Shown piece after piece: positions 45,386 through 53,817 of a DNA stretch of 64,000 nt (positions are counted from its first letter, which is position 1; the number at the start of each line of letters is the position of its first letter). The DNA comes from JAOUJD01 sp963811265 (lineage in GTDB: Bacteria; Pseudomonadota; Gammaproteobacteria; Burkholderiales; Burkholderiaceae_F). The notes beneath the pieces are model-generated. The model was not told the origin of the DNA. It saw only the letters and a program-made list of their open reading frames with translations, and ran no database searches. The stretch covers positions 620,001-684,000 of the forward strand of contig CAWEQS010000026.1 in the NCBI GenBank assembly GCA_963811265.1, written 5' to 3'. A program made the position numbers and the translations under genes.

Positions 45386-45991
45386 CTAGCGGCGGATCGA
45401 ATTGAGGCGGTTCGCGGCCTCGACCATGCTGGTTGCCAGGTCGTCCAGGTCCTTGTGCTCCACCTGTGCCTGCAGCCGAAGGGCGGCGACCGCCCGGTCG
45501 TAGTCGATCCGCAGGCGCTCCATCAGGATGCCGATCGCGACGTACTGGTCGCGGTCCGGCGCCGCCTGCGCAGGGACGGACGGCGCGGCCGGTTCAGGCG
45601 CCGCGGCGCTCCCCGGCTCGGCGGTCCGCGCCAGGGCAGCGCGCACCGCCGGCACGATCTGCCGCACGTCGAGGGGCTTGACGAGATAGCCGAGCGCGCC
45701 GATGCGCGTCGCTTCGTCCACGATGTCGCTGTCGCCGAACGCCGACAGGAACATGAACCCGGTGTCGGTGTTGGCGGCCAGGTACCTGGCCACGTCCATG
45801 CCCGACTTCCCCTGCATCCGCATGTCGAGGATGGCCAGGCGCGGCTTGTACTTTCGCGCGAGCAGGATCGCATCGTCGCCGTTGTCGGCTTCGATGACGT
45901 CGAAACCGGCCTGCTTCAGCCCCGCCACGAGCGTGGCGAGCACCAGCCGGTCGTCGTCGACCACCAACAGCGTCGGGTTCGGATCTTCCAT
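45386..45991 (-). CDS. Response regulator with ANTAR RNA-binding domain
   Basis: 201-residue antiterminator-type regulator. Receiver: TLLVVDDDRLVLATLVAGL, phospho-acceptor Asp in LAILDMRMQGKSGMD, Lys in GYLVKPLDVRQIV. An Ala/Pro linker (about 130-150) leads to an ANTAR-like C-terminus (YVAIGILMERLRIDYDRAVAALRLQA) predicted to bind paired RNA hairpins. ATG 45991 is preferred over the longer frame start. It directly follows the nine-PAS kinase, whose HisKA_2 domain type commonly pairs with ANTAR regulators, so these two are the likely cognate system. Confidence 0.87.
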   Translation of the reverse strand: MEDPNPTLLVVDDDRLVLATLVAGLKQAGFDVIEADNGDDAILLARKYKPRLAILDMRMQGKSGMDVARYLAANTDTGFMFLSAFGDSDIVDEATRIGALGYLVKPLDVRQIVPAVRAALARTAEPGSAAAPEPAAPSVPAQAAPDRDQYVAIGILMERLRIDYDRAVAALRLQAQVEHKDLDDLATSMVEAANRLNSIRR

Positions 45992-46043
45992 CGTGTGTCC
46001 CTTCGTCCGACCGCATTGTGCGACAGGACGCGTCATTCAGCCG

Positions 46044-49000
46044 TCAGTCGCCGTCCTCGCTGATCGCCGGCGGGGACAACTGCAGCCGCGCGACCACGAC
46101 GGCGCCGGCCTGCTCGAGGGTCAGCTTCGCGCCCCGGCGCGGCAGCATCGATTTCACCAGCCCCAGCCCCGAAACGCTGGTCGCGATCCGCCCGAGGTCG
46201 AATCCGGCCGGAAGCCGGCCCGGATTCTCGATCGAGAACGCCATGCCGTCCGGCCGGGCTGCGACGCGCACCATGATGCTGTCGCTGCGCGATGACCGGT
46301 GCTTGATCGCGTTGGTCCCCAGTTCGTTCATCACCAGCGCCAGCGGAACGGCTTCGCCCTCGGGCAGGCCGAAGCGCCAGAGCTCCGGCGGCGGCGGCTC
46401 GAAGCGGATCTCGACGCCGAACATGCTCGACAGCGTCGTGAAGATCCCCTGCGCCACGCCGAGCAGGGGCAGCGTGCCGGTGGACCGGATCTGCAGGCCG
46501 TGCACCTGCGCGATCGCCTGGATCTGTCCCGCGATCTCCGACAACGTGACCGCGACCTCGGGCTTGCTGTCGGCCATGTGCTGCAGCAGTCCCGCCACGC
46601 CCTGCAGGTTGTTCTTGATGCGGTGGTGCACCTCGCGCACGAGGATGTCGCGCTGCTTGACGACTTCCTCGACCCGCTGCTGCTCCGCGCGGGTGCGTTC
46701 CGTCACGTCGTCGGCAATCCCGAACACCCGGACGCCGCCGTCCTCCACGCGCACCGGGTTGAGCCGCACGTTGACGATGCGCACGCCCTTGCTGCGGTGG
46801 TCGATGCGCGCGGTGACTTCCGACCGCTCCAGCCTCCGCATGCGCGCGACGAGCCGCGGCAGCATCCGCGTGATGGCCGGGAGGTCTTCGTAGTTCACGT
46901 GGCGCAGCGCGCTGCGCGGGTCTTCCAGCAGTTCGTCGACGGAGCCGCCGATCATCGACGAGTAGCGCGGATTCACGTAGAGCACGCTCTTGAAGTCGCC
47001 CGTCATGATGAACACGAGCTGGTCGATGTTCTCGGCGAATTGCCGGAACCGCGCCTCGGTTTCGCGCAGTGCCGCCTCGGCGCGCACTTCCTCGGTCAGG
47101 TCGTCGACGATCGACATGACGTACCGGGCGTTGCCGTCACCGCCGCGGCCGGACCCGGGCTGCGGCTCGAACAGCGGAACGACCCGCTGGTTCACGGTCA
47201 GCCGCTTGCCGTCGGACCGCAGCATCACGTCGCGCGGACGCTCCACCTGGGTTCCCGTCGACAGCGCCTTGCGGTCGAGTTCGGTGTACAGGTCGGCGAA
47301 CGGGCGCGCATAGATCTCGGCCCAGGTGCGGCCCACGACCTGCTTGCGGGTGAGGCCCGTGATCGCCTCGCCCGCGCGGTTGAGGCTCACGAAGCGTCCC
47401 GACTCGGCCTCCCGGACGGACACGAGGACAGGAAGGTTTTCAACGACCAGGTCGAGGTAGTTCCGGACGCGGCGCAACTCCTCCTCGGACCGGCGGCGCG
47501 CGTCGACGTCCATCAGCGTCAGGATCATTCCCCGCTCGGGCGCCGACGGTTCGATGGGCCGGCCATACCCGGCGCACCAGAACGTGGTTCCGTCCGCGCG
47601 TCGCATCTGGCGTTCGAACGAGAAGGCGCCGTCGCCCTCGACGATGTCGTCGACCTCGCCCTCGGACGACGCGGGCGCCGTGGCGCGGACCGTCTCCCAC
47701 TGCGCCGGGATCGCGAAGAGCGACCCGATCTGCAGCTCCGAGAAGTCGCGCACGTCGTAGCCGAAGAGCTGCTCGGTCGCGGCGTTGGCCTTCACGATCA
47801 GGTCGTTCGCGACATAGAGCATGCCGACGAGCGAGTTGTCGAAGATGAGCTGCAGCTCCGACAGGGCGCTGCGCAGTTCGCTCTCCGACCGCTTGCGCTT
47901 GTCGATGTCGACGAACGCGAAGATGTAGCCGAGCTCGGGACGCTCCGGATTCACCGCCCGGCCCTGCACGGCGACCCAGATCGGATCGCCCTTCCGCCGG
48001 TACATGTGCAGCTCGAACTCGCAGGCGCCGCTGTCGTGGATGTCGTCGTAATGCTCGGCGAGGCTCGCGAGCAGCAGGTGATCGGTCGGGTGCGTGAACA
48101 GCTGCATCTGGTTCACGAGGCCGCCCGGATCGCAGGCGAGCAGCTCTTCCATCGCGCTGTTGGCCCGCACCGGCCGGCTGTCGCGCACGAAGAGCAGGCC
48201 GACGAGCGCGGTGTCGAAGATCAGCTGCTGCTGCGCCAGCGCCGTCTGCAGCTGTTCTTCCTGCCCGCGCCGGTCCGTGATGTCGAGGATCGACGCGATC
48301 GTCCCGCGCGCGGGCGCCTTCGGGTCGATCGGACGCAGCGAAACCAGGCCCCAGATCGTTCCCGATGGGCTCCTCATGCGGGCTTCGAACGACGCGGGCC
48401 GTCCGTTCGCGATCAACGCCTGGAGCGGTGCCACGGCGGCCCGGTACTCCTGCTCGCTGGCGAACAGTTCAGCGAAGTTGGCGCCGGTCAGGTCGCGTCC
48501 CGGCTGCCCGAACATGAGCTGGGTCTGCGAGTTGAACCGGACCACGCGGTCGTCCGCGAGATGGAGGACCGCCGTGGACGTCGCATCGAGCACCACGTTC
48601 AGTTCCAGCAGCGAACGCGACAGCGCCTCGCGCTGGCGCTTGATCTCGGTCGTGTCCTGGAACGTGTAGATCGCCTCCTGCAGCGAGGGGACGTCGGATC
48701 CTTCGGCATGGATGGGCCGCGCCTGCACGAGGCACCACACGGGCTCGCCGTCGCGCCGGAACAGCACGACCTCGCCGCTGGTCGTCCGGTACGGTCGCAC
48801 CACCGGCATTCCCGAGACTTCGCCCGGCATCCGGTTGCCGCGGTCCACGCACAGGTCCCACAGCGGCATGCCGATCACTTCGCCGTCGCTGTAGCCGAAC
48901 ATCTCGGCGAACGCGCGATTGGCGAGGAGGATCTTCCCGGCCATCGTCTGCGCGACGCCGACCGACATCGTTTCGAACAGCGTCTGCTGGTCCCGCAGGG

Positions 49001-50306
49001 CCACCTGCAACTGCTCCTCGAAGATCTTCCGGTCAGTGAAGTTCTCGAGAACGATCAGGAAGTGGCGATGCCCGTTGCCCGCGGAGAGGGCCCGCACGCT
49101 GCTCTTGGTCCAGACCAGCTGCCCGTCGCGGTGGACCAGCCGGCGCTCCGCCGTGTCCGTTCCGTGCAATCCCCGCTGCATCTCGTCGCGCATGCGGCGG
49201 TACGCCGGCCGGTCGTCGGGGTGCACCAGCTCCTCGAGGTCCTTTCCGATCAGGTCCTCGGCCGGATACCCCAGTGTTTCGGACGCCGAGCGATTGACGC
49301 CGATCGTGCGGAAGCCGCTGTCGAGCAACAGCGCGGCCACGGGGCTCTCGTCGAACAGCGCCCGGAACCGCTCGGCGCTCTCGCCGAGGGCCTCTTCAGC
49401 CTGCTTGCGCGCGCTGATGTCCCGCGACAGCAGAAGGATGAACTCGCGGCCCGCCTGTTCCACCCGCTGGACGACCGTTTCGACCGGGAACTCGCCGCCA
49501 TGCCTGGTCCGAAAGCGCGATTCGCCGTGGTGCCCGCCGCGCGTGCGCAGTTCGTCGTACACCACCTCGAAACCGTCGCGCGCCAGCCCGGTGTCGATCG
49601 CCGACAGCGTGAGCCCCTTGATCTCGTCGCGCTCGTAGCCCAGCGACTTCAGGGCGGTCTCGTTCGCGTCGAGCACATGGCCGTGCCGGTCCACCTCGAA
49701 CACCATCTCGCCCACGGACTCGAGCGCCTGGCGCAACGCTGCGAGCGAGCTTTCGGCGAAGCGCTCGCGGTCGATTCGCTCCAGCAGGATGAACACCCCG
49801 CCGAACGCTCCGCCGGGCTCGAACACCGGCGTGCACTTCACGCGCAGCCACGGACGGTCTCCGAGCGGATAGCGATACTCCGCCTCCCGCGTCGAGGCCT
49901 GGCTGTCCGACGGCATTCTCCGGATTTCCTCGACCAGCGCTCCGATCGGCGCCAGGCCGGGGGCGTCGTCGAGGCGCAAGCCGATGACATCCGCCGCGGC
50001 CACGCCGAGCAGTGCCTCGAGGTAGTCGTTCCACACGCGGTATCGCAGCGCGCCATCCAGCATGCAGATGCCGACAGGCGCCGATGCCAGCAGCGTTCCG
50101 ACGAACAGATCCGCCCCTGCGGGTGAAGCCGGCGCAACCGGGCTGGTCGCCTGCGCCGCAGCGGGCGGCGCGTCCGCCGCGCGCCCCGTGCCGCGCATCA
50201 GCGCGAGCAGGGCGTCGTCGGGGACGACCTCGACGCTCAACGCATCGCTGCGGCGCGAGCGGCCGCCCGGGGCGAGCGAATCGGTCTTGGAGGGCAGCTC
50301 GGGCAC
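46044..50306 (-). CDS. Giant soluble sensor kinase: nine PAS domains plus HisKA_2
   Basis: 1420-residue histidine kinase without membrane segments. By eye nine consecutive PAS(/PAC) units are seen, each ending in a coiled-coil linker such as DISARKQAEEAL, NFTDRKIFEEQL, DTTEIKRQREAL, DITDRRGQEEQL, DIDKRKRSESEL, DVDARRRSEEEL and DVTERTRAEQQ. The phospho-acceptor His near residue 1230 is in REVHHRIKNNLQGVAGLL (HisKA_2), followed by HATPase_c (MNELGTNAIKHRS; SGLGLVKSMLPRRGA). Ligands of the PAS units are unknown. It is probably co-transcribed with the ANTAR regulator. Confidence 0.9.
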   Translation of the reverse strand: MPELPSKTDSLAPGGRSRRSDALSVEVVPDDALLALMRGTGRAADAPPAAAQATSPVAPASPAGADLFVGTLLASAPVGICMLDGALRYRVWNDYLEALLGVAAADVIGLRLDDAPGLAPIGALVEEIRRMPSDSQASTREAEYRYPLGDRPWLRVKCTPVFEPGGAFGGVFILLERIDRERFAESSLAALRQALESVGEMVFEVDRHGHVLDANETALKSLGYERDEIKGLTLSAIDTGLARDGFEVVYDELRTRGGHHGESRFRTRHGGEFPVETVVQRVEQAGREFILLLSRDISARKQAEEALGESAERFRALFDESPVAALLLDSGFRTIGVNRSASETLGYPAEDLIGKDLEELVHPDDRPAYRRMRDEMQRGLHGTDTAERRLVHRDGQLVWTKSSVRALSAGNGHRHFLIVLENFTDRKIFEEQLQVALRDQQTLFETMSVGVAQTMAGKILLANRAFAEMFGYSDGEVIGMPLWDLCVDRGNRMPGEVSGMPVVRPYRTTSGEVVLFRRDGEPVWCLVQARPIHAEGSDVPSLQEAIYTFQDTTEIKRQREALSRSLLELNVVLDATSTAVLHLADDRVVRFNSQTQLMFGQPGRDLTGANFAELFASEQEYRAAVAPLQALIANGRPASFEARMRSPSGTIWGLVSLRPIDPKAPARGTIASILDITDRRGQEEQLQTALAQQQLIFDTALVGLLFVRDSRPVRANSAMEELLACDPGGLVNQMQLFTHPTDHLLLASLAEHYDDIHDSGACEFELHMYRRKGDPIWVAVQGRAVNPERPELGYIFAFVDIDKRKRSESELRSALSELQLIFDNSLVGMLYVANDLIVKANAATEQLFGYDVRDFSELQIGSLFAIPAQWETVRATAPASSEGEVDDIVEGDGAFSFERQMRRADGTTFWCAGYGRPIEPSAPERGMILTLMDVDARRRSEEELRRVRNYLDLVVENLPVLVSVREAESGRFVSLNRAGEAITGLTRKQVVGRTWAEIYARPFADLYTELDRKALSTGTQVERPRDVMLRSDGKRLTVNQRVVPLFEPQPGSGRGGDGNARYVMSIVDDLTEEVRAEAALRETEARFRQFAENIDQLVFIMTGDFKSVLYVNPRYSSMIGGSVDELLEDPRSALRHVNYEDLPAITRMLPRLVARMRRLERSEVTARIDHRSKGVRIVNVRLNPVRVEDGGVRVFGIADDVTERTRAEQQRVEEVVKQRDILVREVHHRIKNNLQGVAGLLQHMADSKPEVAVTLSEIAGQIQAIAQVHGLQIRSTGTLPLLGVAQGIFTTLSSMFGVEIRFEPPPPELWRFGLPEGEAVPLALVMNELGTNAIKHRSSRSDSIMVRVAARPDGMAFSIENPGRLPAGFDLGRIATSVSGLGLVKSMLPRRGAKLTLEQAGAVVVARLQLSPPAISEDGD

Positions 50307-50430
50307 GCGCGGACCTGTTGAACGATCGATCGAATTGACTCAGGCGCGACGGGCGCGTGCGATGTTTGGATGCCTCGGAAGAATACCCCAAGGGACCCGT
50401 GAATCACGTTGAATCATGAGTTTGCATGGC

Positions 50431-50457
50431 TCAAGTTGGACCAACGGATGCCGAATT
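50431..50457 (+). promoter_or_regulatory. Sigma-28 (FliA) promoter of flgM
   Basis: TCAAGTTG, 11 bp, GCCGAATT: correct spacing and good match to the flagellar consensus TAAAGTTT-N11-GCCGATAA. Transcription would begin near 50465, 20 bp before the flgM ATG. Confidence 0.75.
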
Positions 50458-50484
50458 TCAGCCATCGAATCGACTTTCGGCTGC

Positions 50485-50691
50485 ATGTCAAAGGCACACC
50501 CCACCGACCCGGTCCCACCCGCTGAACGGCGCGCCCGCGCCGAGTGGCAGTCGTTGCTGGCGCGCCTCCGGGCCGCCGATGGCGGCGACGTGCGACTGCT
50601 GCGCGTTCGCCACGCGATCGCCAGCGGCGAGTTCCAGGTCGATGCGCGGGCGATCGCCGAACGGCTGATTTCGCGGCTACTGGTGTCCTGA
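50485..50691 (+). CDS. flgM: FlgM-like anti-sigma-28 factor
   Basis: Small inhibitor of FliA that is normally exported through the finished hook-basal body. The 68-residue product has the FlgM core LLARLRAADGGDVRLLRVRHAIASGEFQVDARAIAERLI. It is shorter than E. coli FlgM (97 residues), with a reduced N-terminus. ATG 50485 is chosen because it lies just downstream of the sigma-28 promoter; the upstream ATG at 50416 precedes the promoter. It converges on fliA, its likely target. Confidence 0.82.
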   Translation: MSKAHPTDPVPPAERRARAEWQSLLARLRAADGGDVRLLRVRHAIASGEFQVDARAIAERLISRLLVS

Positions 50692-50792
50692 GCGAGAGGT
50701 AGGCGCCCACGGTGCCGGGCAAGGGCGCAGTCGTCGAGCCCCGCGGCAGCGAGACCCCGCCACCGTGGCGCGAACCGACGCGCCGCCTGTCT

Positions 50793-51560
50793 CTACCAGT
50801 ACTTGAGCTTCGACCTCAGGCGCGCAACCGCCTGGCTGTGCAACTGGCACACGCGCGATTCGGTGACGCCCATGACCGCGCCGATCTCGCGCAGGTTCAT
50901 GTCCTGCTCGTGGTACAGGCTCAGCAGCAGCTTTTCGCGTTCCGGGAGTTCCTCGATGGCGCCGACCAGGGCCTCGCGGAAACGCTTGTCGCGCAGGATG
51001 GCGGCAGGCTCCTGCCCGTCCACCACCAGATAGCGCTCCAGGTAATCCTCGTCGTCGGCGCCGTGACCGAGATCGTCGAGGTAGACGAGCTGGGAGCCGC
51101 GGGCGCCGTTGAGCATGTCCTGGTATTCGGCGACCGGCATGCCGAGTTCGGCTGCGATCTCCGCTTCGACAGGCGCACGCTTCAGCCGCCCTTCGAGCCG
51201 GTGGATCGCGCTCTCGATGTCGCGCTGGCTCTTGCGCGCCGAACGCGGCATCCAGTCGTTCGCGCGCAACTCGTCGAGCATCGCGCCGCGGATCCGCTGC
51301 GCCGCATACACCTCGAACTGCGTTCCCTGCGACACCTCGAAGCGGCCCGCCGCGTCCATCAATCCCATCATGCCGGCCTGGATCATGTCGTCGAGTTCGA
51401 CATTCGCCGGCAACCTCGCAATCATCTGGTGGGCCAGCCGGCGGACCAGCGGCGCGTACTGCTTGACGAAGGCCTCGACGTCGACGACTTCGCATTCACG
51501 CACAGGCGCTTCGTTGAGCGCGTGATAGAGCTCGTCGTACAGGAAGGCTTCGGTCTTCAT
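50793..51560 (-). CDS. fliA: Flagellar sigma factor FliA (sigma-28)
   Basis: Class II sigma factor that directs transcription of late flagellar and chemotaxis genes. 255 residues: region 2 (YAPLVRRLAHQMIARLPANVELDDMIQAGMMGL split over 35-67; TQFEVYAAQRIRGAMLDELR), region 3 and region 4 with the HTH LREIGAVMGVTESRVCQLHSQA. It stands alone on the minus strand, not next to flhF/flhG as in many relatives. Confidence 0.95.
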   Translation of the reverse strand: MKTEAFLYDELYHALNEAPVRECEVVDVEAFVKQYAPLVRRLAHQMIARLPANVELDDMIQAGMMGLMDAAGRFEVSQGTQFEVYAAQRIRGAMLDELRANDWMPRSARKSQRDIESAIHRLEGRLKRAPVEAEIAAELGMPVAEYQDMLNGARGSQLVYLDDLGHGADDEDYLERYLVVDGQEPAAILRDKRFREALVGAIEELPEREKLLLSLYHEQDMNLREIGAVMGVTESRVCQLHSQAVARLRSKLKYW

Positions 51561-51869
51561 GGGGTGGCTGCAGCGCGATTGGGGTTCATTCGACCAACGC
51601 AGCGTAGAGGCGGGCCACCATCCGGCATCCGCGGAAACGACCCGAAAAAGGAAACCAACTGCCGATTTAGCGGCGAAGAAGTGAGCACGTCTTCACTTGC
51701 CCGCGATGCCGATTTTTCCCTCTCGATCAAGGACCTCGGGAACATCGCTCGCGGCACTTCGTCGCGGCCCGTCTTGCACCTCCAGGTCAGTTCATCTGTT
51801 GGGCTGATCTCAAGAAGCCTTGCAGGGCGCCGTATCTCCGCTGTGTGGAGTGGAGCGCCCGAAGGAACC
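51561..51869. other. Divergent spacer between fliA and the 51870 gene
   Basis: 309 bp, AT-richer than the genes. On the plus strand GCCGATTT (51661-51668) resembles a sigma-28 -10, but the -35 position (CCGAAAAA) is poor and it lies 200 bp from the next start. No open frame was supported. Confidence 0.45.
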
Positions 51870-52304
51870 ATGACTCGCAGTCAACTCGTCAAGCAACTCG
51901 CGGAAATCGCAACCCGGCCCATCGGAAACGCGGCCGCCGCGCAGCCGCAGCCGTCCGCGGCCGAAGCCGCCGAGGATTCGACGGCGCAGGCCGAGCTCTT
52001 CGTGTGGTTCGAGGACACGTCCGCGCGGGCGGCCGAGGGGGGACGCGGAATGGCGGGACTGCCCGAATCGCTGCTGCCGTACGGCATGTCGATGCGCGTG
52101 GTCGACCGTCGCTACGCCGAAGATCACTTCCACCTGCTCTCGGCGGTGCGGCTCCGTTGCACGGACGACCCGTCCGAGCTGATCGCCGCGCTGTACACAT
52201 CCGCGCTGTCGGTCGGCACCGTGGCGTGGATCGGCACCGGGTCGCAGTACTCCCGCGCGTGGGACGACATGTACGCGCCCTCCTCTCCGGGGCACCCGAA
52301 CTGA
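51870..52304 (+). CDS. Hypothetical protein of the flagellar-regulator region
   Basis: Not recognised. 144 residues, soluble, with an Ala/Pro-rich segment at about 20-50 and a compact remainder (LFVWFEDTSARAAEGG; MSMRVVDRRYAEDHFHLLSAVRLR; ALYTSALSVGTVAWIGTGSQYSRAWDDMY). GAAGGA lies four bases before the ATG, and a bidirectional terminator follows the stop by 22 bp. Between fliA and ycgR, so a motility link is possible but not shown. Confidence 0.7.
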   Translation: MTRSQLVKQLAEIATRPIGNAAAAQPQPSAAEAAEDSTAQAELFVWFEDTSARAAEGGRGMAGLPESLLPYGMSMRVVDRRYAEDHFHLLSAVRLRCTDDPSELIAALYTSALSVGTVAWIGTGSQYSRAWDDMYAPSSPGHPN

Positions 52305-52326
52305 CGCCGGCGAAACGACATGATTG

Positions 52327-52354
52327 AAAAGGGGCGCTCATCGGCGCCCCTTTT
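52327..52354. terminator. Bidirectional intrinsic terminator
   Basis: AAAAGGGGCGC and GCGCCCCTTTT form an 11-bp stem around a 6-nt loop between two convergent genes. A T-tract is available on both strands, so it can serve the 51870 gene and ycgR. Confidence 0.9.
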
Positions 52355-52375
52355 CACTTTGCGCGGATCATCGTC

Positions 52376-53137
52376 CTAGACGGCTAACACATCATCGCCT
52401 GTCCGCCTGGTCGCTTCCAGCCGTTCGAGATAGCGCTGCAGCGAGCGACGGGCGCCGTCGCCCAGCTCGACGAATTCGCAACCGCATCGACGGCCGCCGA
52501 CTTCGCTTGGCCAGGCCTCCATGTACCGCACCCTGAGCGAAACGCCGATCTGCCCGAGTTCCGGAAGGTCCAGGTGGCAGGGACCGACGACCTGGTCGCG
52601 GGCAAGATCGAACAGCCGCGGAGTCGCGAGCACCGCCACGCCGCCGAGACTGATGTCCAGGACCCGCGCCGGCTCGTACTGATCCACAGTCCCCGGCACC
52701 GGTACGCGACAGATGGGCGGGCGGCCGCCGGACGGGTTCCGCCGAGGCGCGCCTCGGCGCTGTATGCGCAACACGCGCCGGGGCAGGCGAAGCCGGAACA
52801 CCGCCCGGCCCTGGTGGTCCACCGGCTCGGCACCCGTCAGCATGAACTGGATCTTGGTGCTGTCGAGGAAAGCGACGACGACGATGTCCCGTGCCAGCGC
52901 GATTGAACGCTGCACGTCGCCGTCGCCGGCGCAGTCGAGAGAGACCGTTTCACGCTCCGCATCCACGTCCACCACGTTGCCCACAGTGAAGCCGGCCGCG
53001 TTGTCGTAGTACAGCGTGACGAGCGAGCCGCGAAGGCGCAGTTCATCGAGCAGCGCCGCGATTCCATCCCGGCCATGAAGCGCAAAGCGGTCCATCGCGG
53101 GGGACTCGGCTTCGGGAAACGGCGTGATCAGGCTCAT
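52376..53137 (-). CDS. YcgR-type flagellar brake (PilZ)
   Basis: c-di-GMP receptor that slows the flagellar motor. 253 residues: an N-terminal YcgR domain (residues 20-115, LLDELRLRGSLVTLYYDNAAGF; ALARDIVVVAFLDSTKIQFML) and a C-terminal PilZ domain with the binding motifs RRVLRIQRRGAPRR (RxxxR region) and DISLGG (D/NxSxxG). 4 bp downstream of fliT, so they are likely co-transcribed. Confidence 0.9.
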   Translation of the reverse strand: MSLITPFPEAESPAMDRFALHGRDGIAALLDELRLRGSLVTLYYDNAAGFTVGNVVDVDAERETVSLDCAGDGDVQRSIALARDIVVVAFLDSTKIQFMLTGAEPVDHQGRAVFRLRLPRRVLRIQRRGAPRRNPSGGRPPICRVPVPGTVDQYEPARVLDISLGGVAVLATPRLFDLARDQVVGPCHLDLPELGQIGVSLRVRYMEAWPSEVGGRRCGCEFVELGDGARRSLQRYLERLEATRRTGDDVLAV

Positions 53138-53141
53138 GCGC

Positions 53142-53444
53142 TCATCGGTGCGGACGCGGCGGCGAGATCAACTGCTCGAGTTGTCGCAGCCATGGCTCGG
53201 ACCGACCGCGGATCTCCGCATCGGCAGCGAGCATGCGGCGCAGTAGTTCCATGCGCCGGCGGTTGTCCTGCGGGCGCAGCAGCGGCGACGCCGCCGAGGC
53301 AGCCTTCAGCGATGCGACCAGCGCCCTGCAACGCTCTTCCTGGCGCTCGACTTCGTCCCAGTCCGAATTCCGTGCGGCGTCCAGCATCGACTGGCTGGCC
53401 TGCGCGATCTGTTCATAGTGGTCCAGCAACTGCGATCGAGTAAT
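53142..53444 (-). CDS. fliT: FliT-like flagellar chaperone, apparent ATT start
   Basis: FliT is an export chaperone for the filament cap FliD and a brake on FlhDC. The 100-residue product (TRSQLLDHYEQIAQASQSML; DWDEVERQEERCRALVASLKAA; LLRRMLAADAEIRGRSEPWL) is helical and of usual FliT length. No ATG, GTG or TTG lies at the expected N-terminus; an ATT at 53444 does, with AGGGGAG five bases ahead. The nearest alternative is a TTG four codons downstream. The family call rests on helical pattern, length and neighbourhood, so it is somewhat tentative. Confidence 0.75.
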   Translation of the reverse strand: MTRSQLLDHYEQIAQASQSMLDAARNSDWDEVERQEERCRALVASLKAASAASPLLRPQDNRRRMELLRRMLAADAEIRGRSEPWLRQLEQLISPPRPHR

Positions 53445-53598
53445 GGCTGCTCCCCTTCTTTCGCGCGGCGGTCCGTCTTCTCGCTGAAGATTCCGGACTC
53501 TCGTCGCAACTCGTCTCGAAGCGAAATCTAGCGTTGCGCACGTCGAGCGGGCATCGAGCGAGTGAGAGGCGAATCGACACTCAATTTCCCGCGGCCAG

Positions 53599-53625
53599 AA
53601 AAAAAGCGCCGGCAAGAGCCGGCGC
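53599..53625 (-). terminator. Strong orphan intrinsic terminator on the minus strand
   Basis: GCGCCGGC, loop TCTT, GCCGGCGC, then seven T on the minus strand. It lies upstream of fliT, and no gene that it could end exists between it and flhD, which points the other way. Confidence 0.9.
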
Positions 53626-53771
53626 AAATGCGGAGGAAATTGAGCATCGAAGCTCCAGCGAAGCACGCTTGCCATCCCCTCGTCCCTCGACGCGGCAGCG
53701 GCGCGAGCGCCTCGCTTGGAAGCAGTAACGGCGGCGGCCGTTCCGCCTTGAGCGGAGGCCGACAGGCGGTC

Positions 53772-53790
53772 TGTAGGAAAAAGCCCTACA
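53772..53790. promoter_or_regulatory. Palindromic site upstream of flhDC
   Basis: TGTAGG-AAAAAGC-CCTACA: perfect 6-bp arms, 7-bp AT-biased centre, about 145 bp before the flhD start. The TAGGA...CCTA layout is like sites of LuxR/RcsB-type regulators, some of which control flhDC in enterobacteria. Which regulator binds here is unknown. Confidence 0.5.
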
Positions 53791-53817
53791 CGCGCGCTGG
53801 CCGCCGGCCGACACGGT

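Noticed and set aside
50416..50484. Longer N-terminus for FlgM from ATG 50416
   Set aside because: It would begin upstream of the sigma-28 promoter and adds residues with no FlgM similarity.
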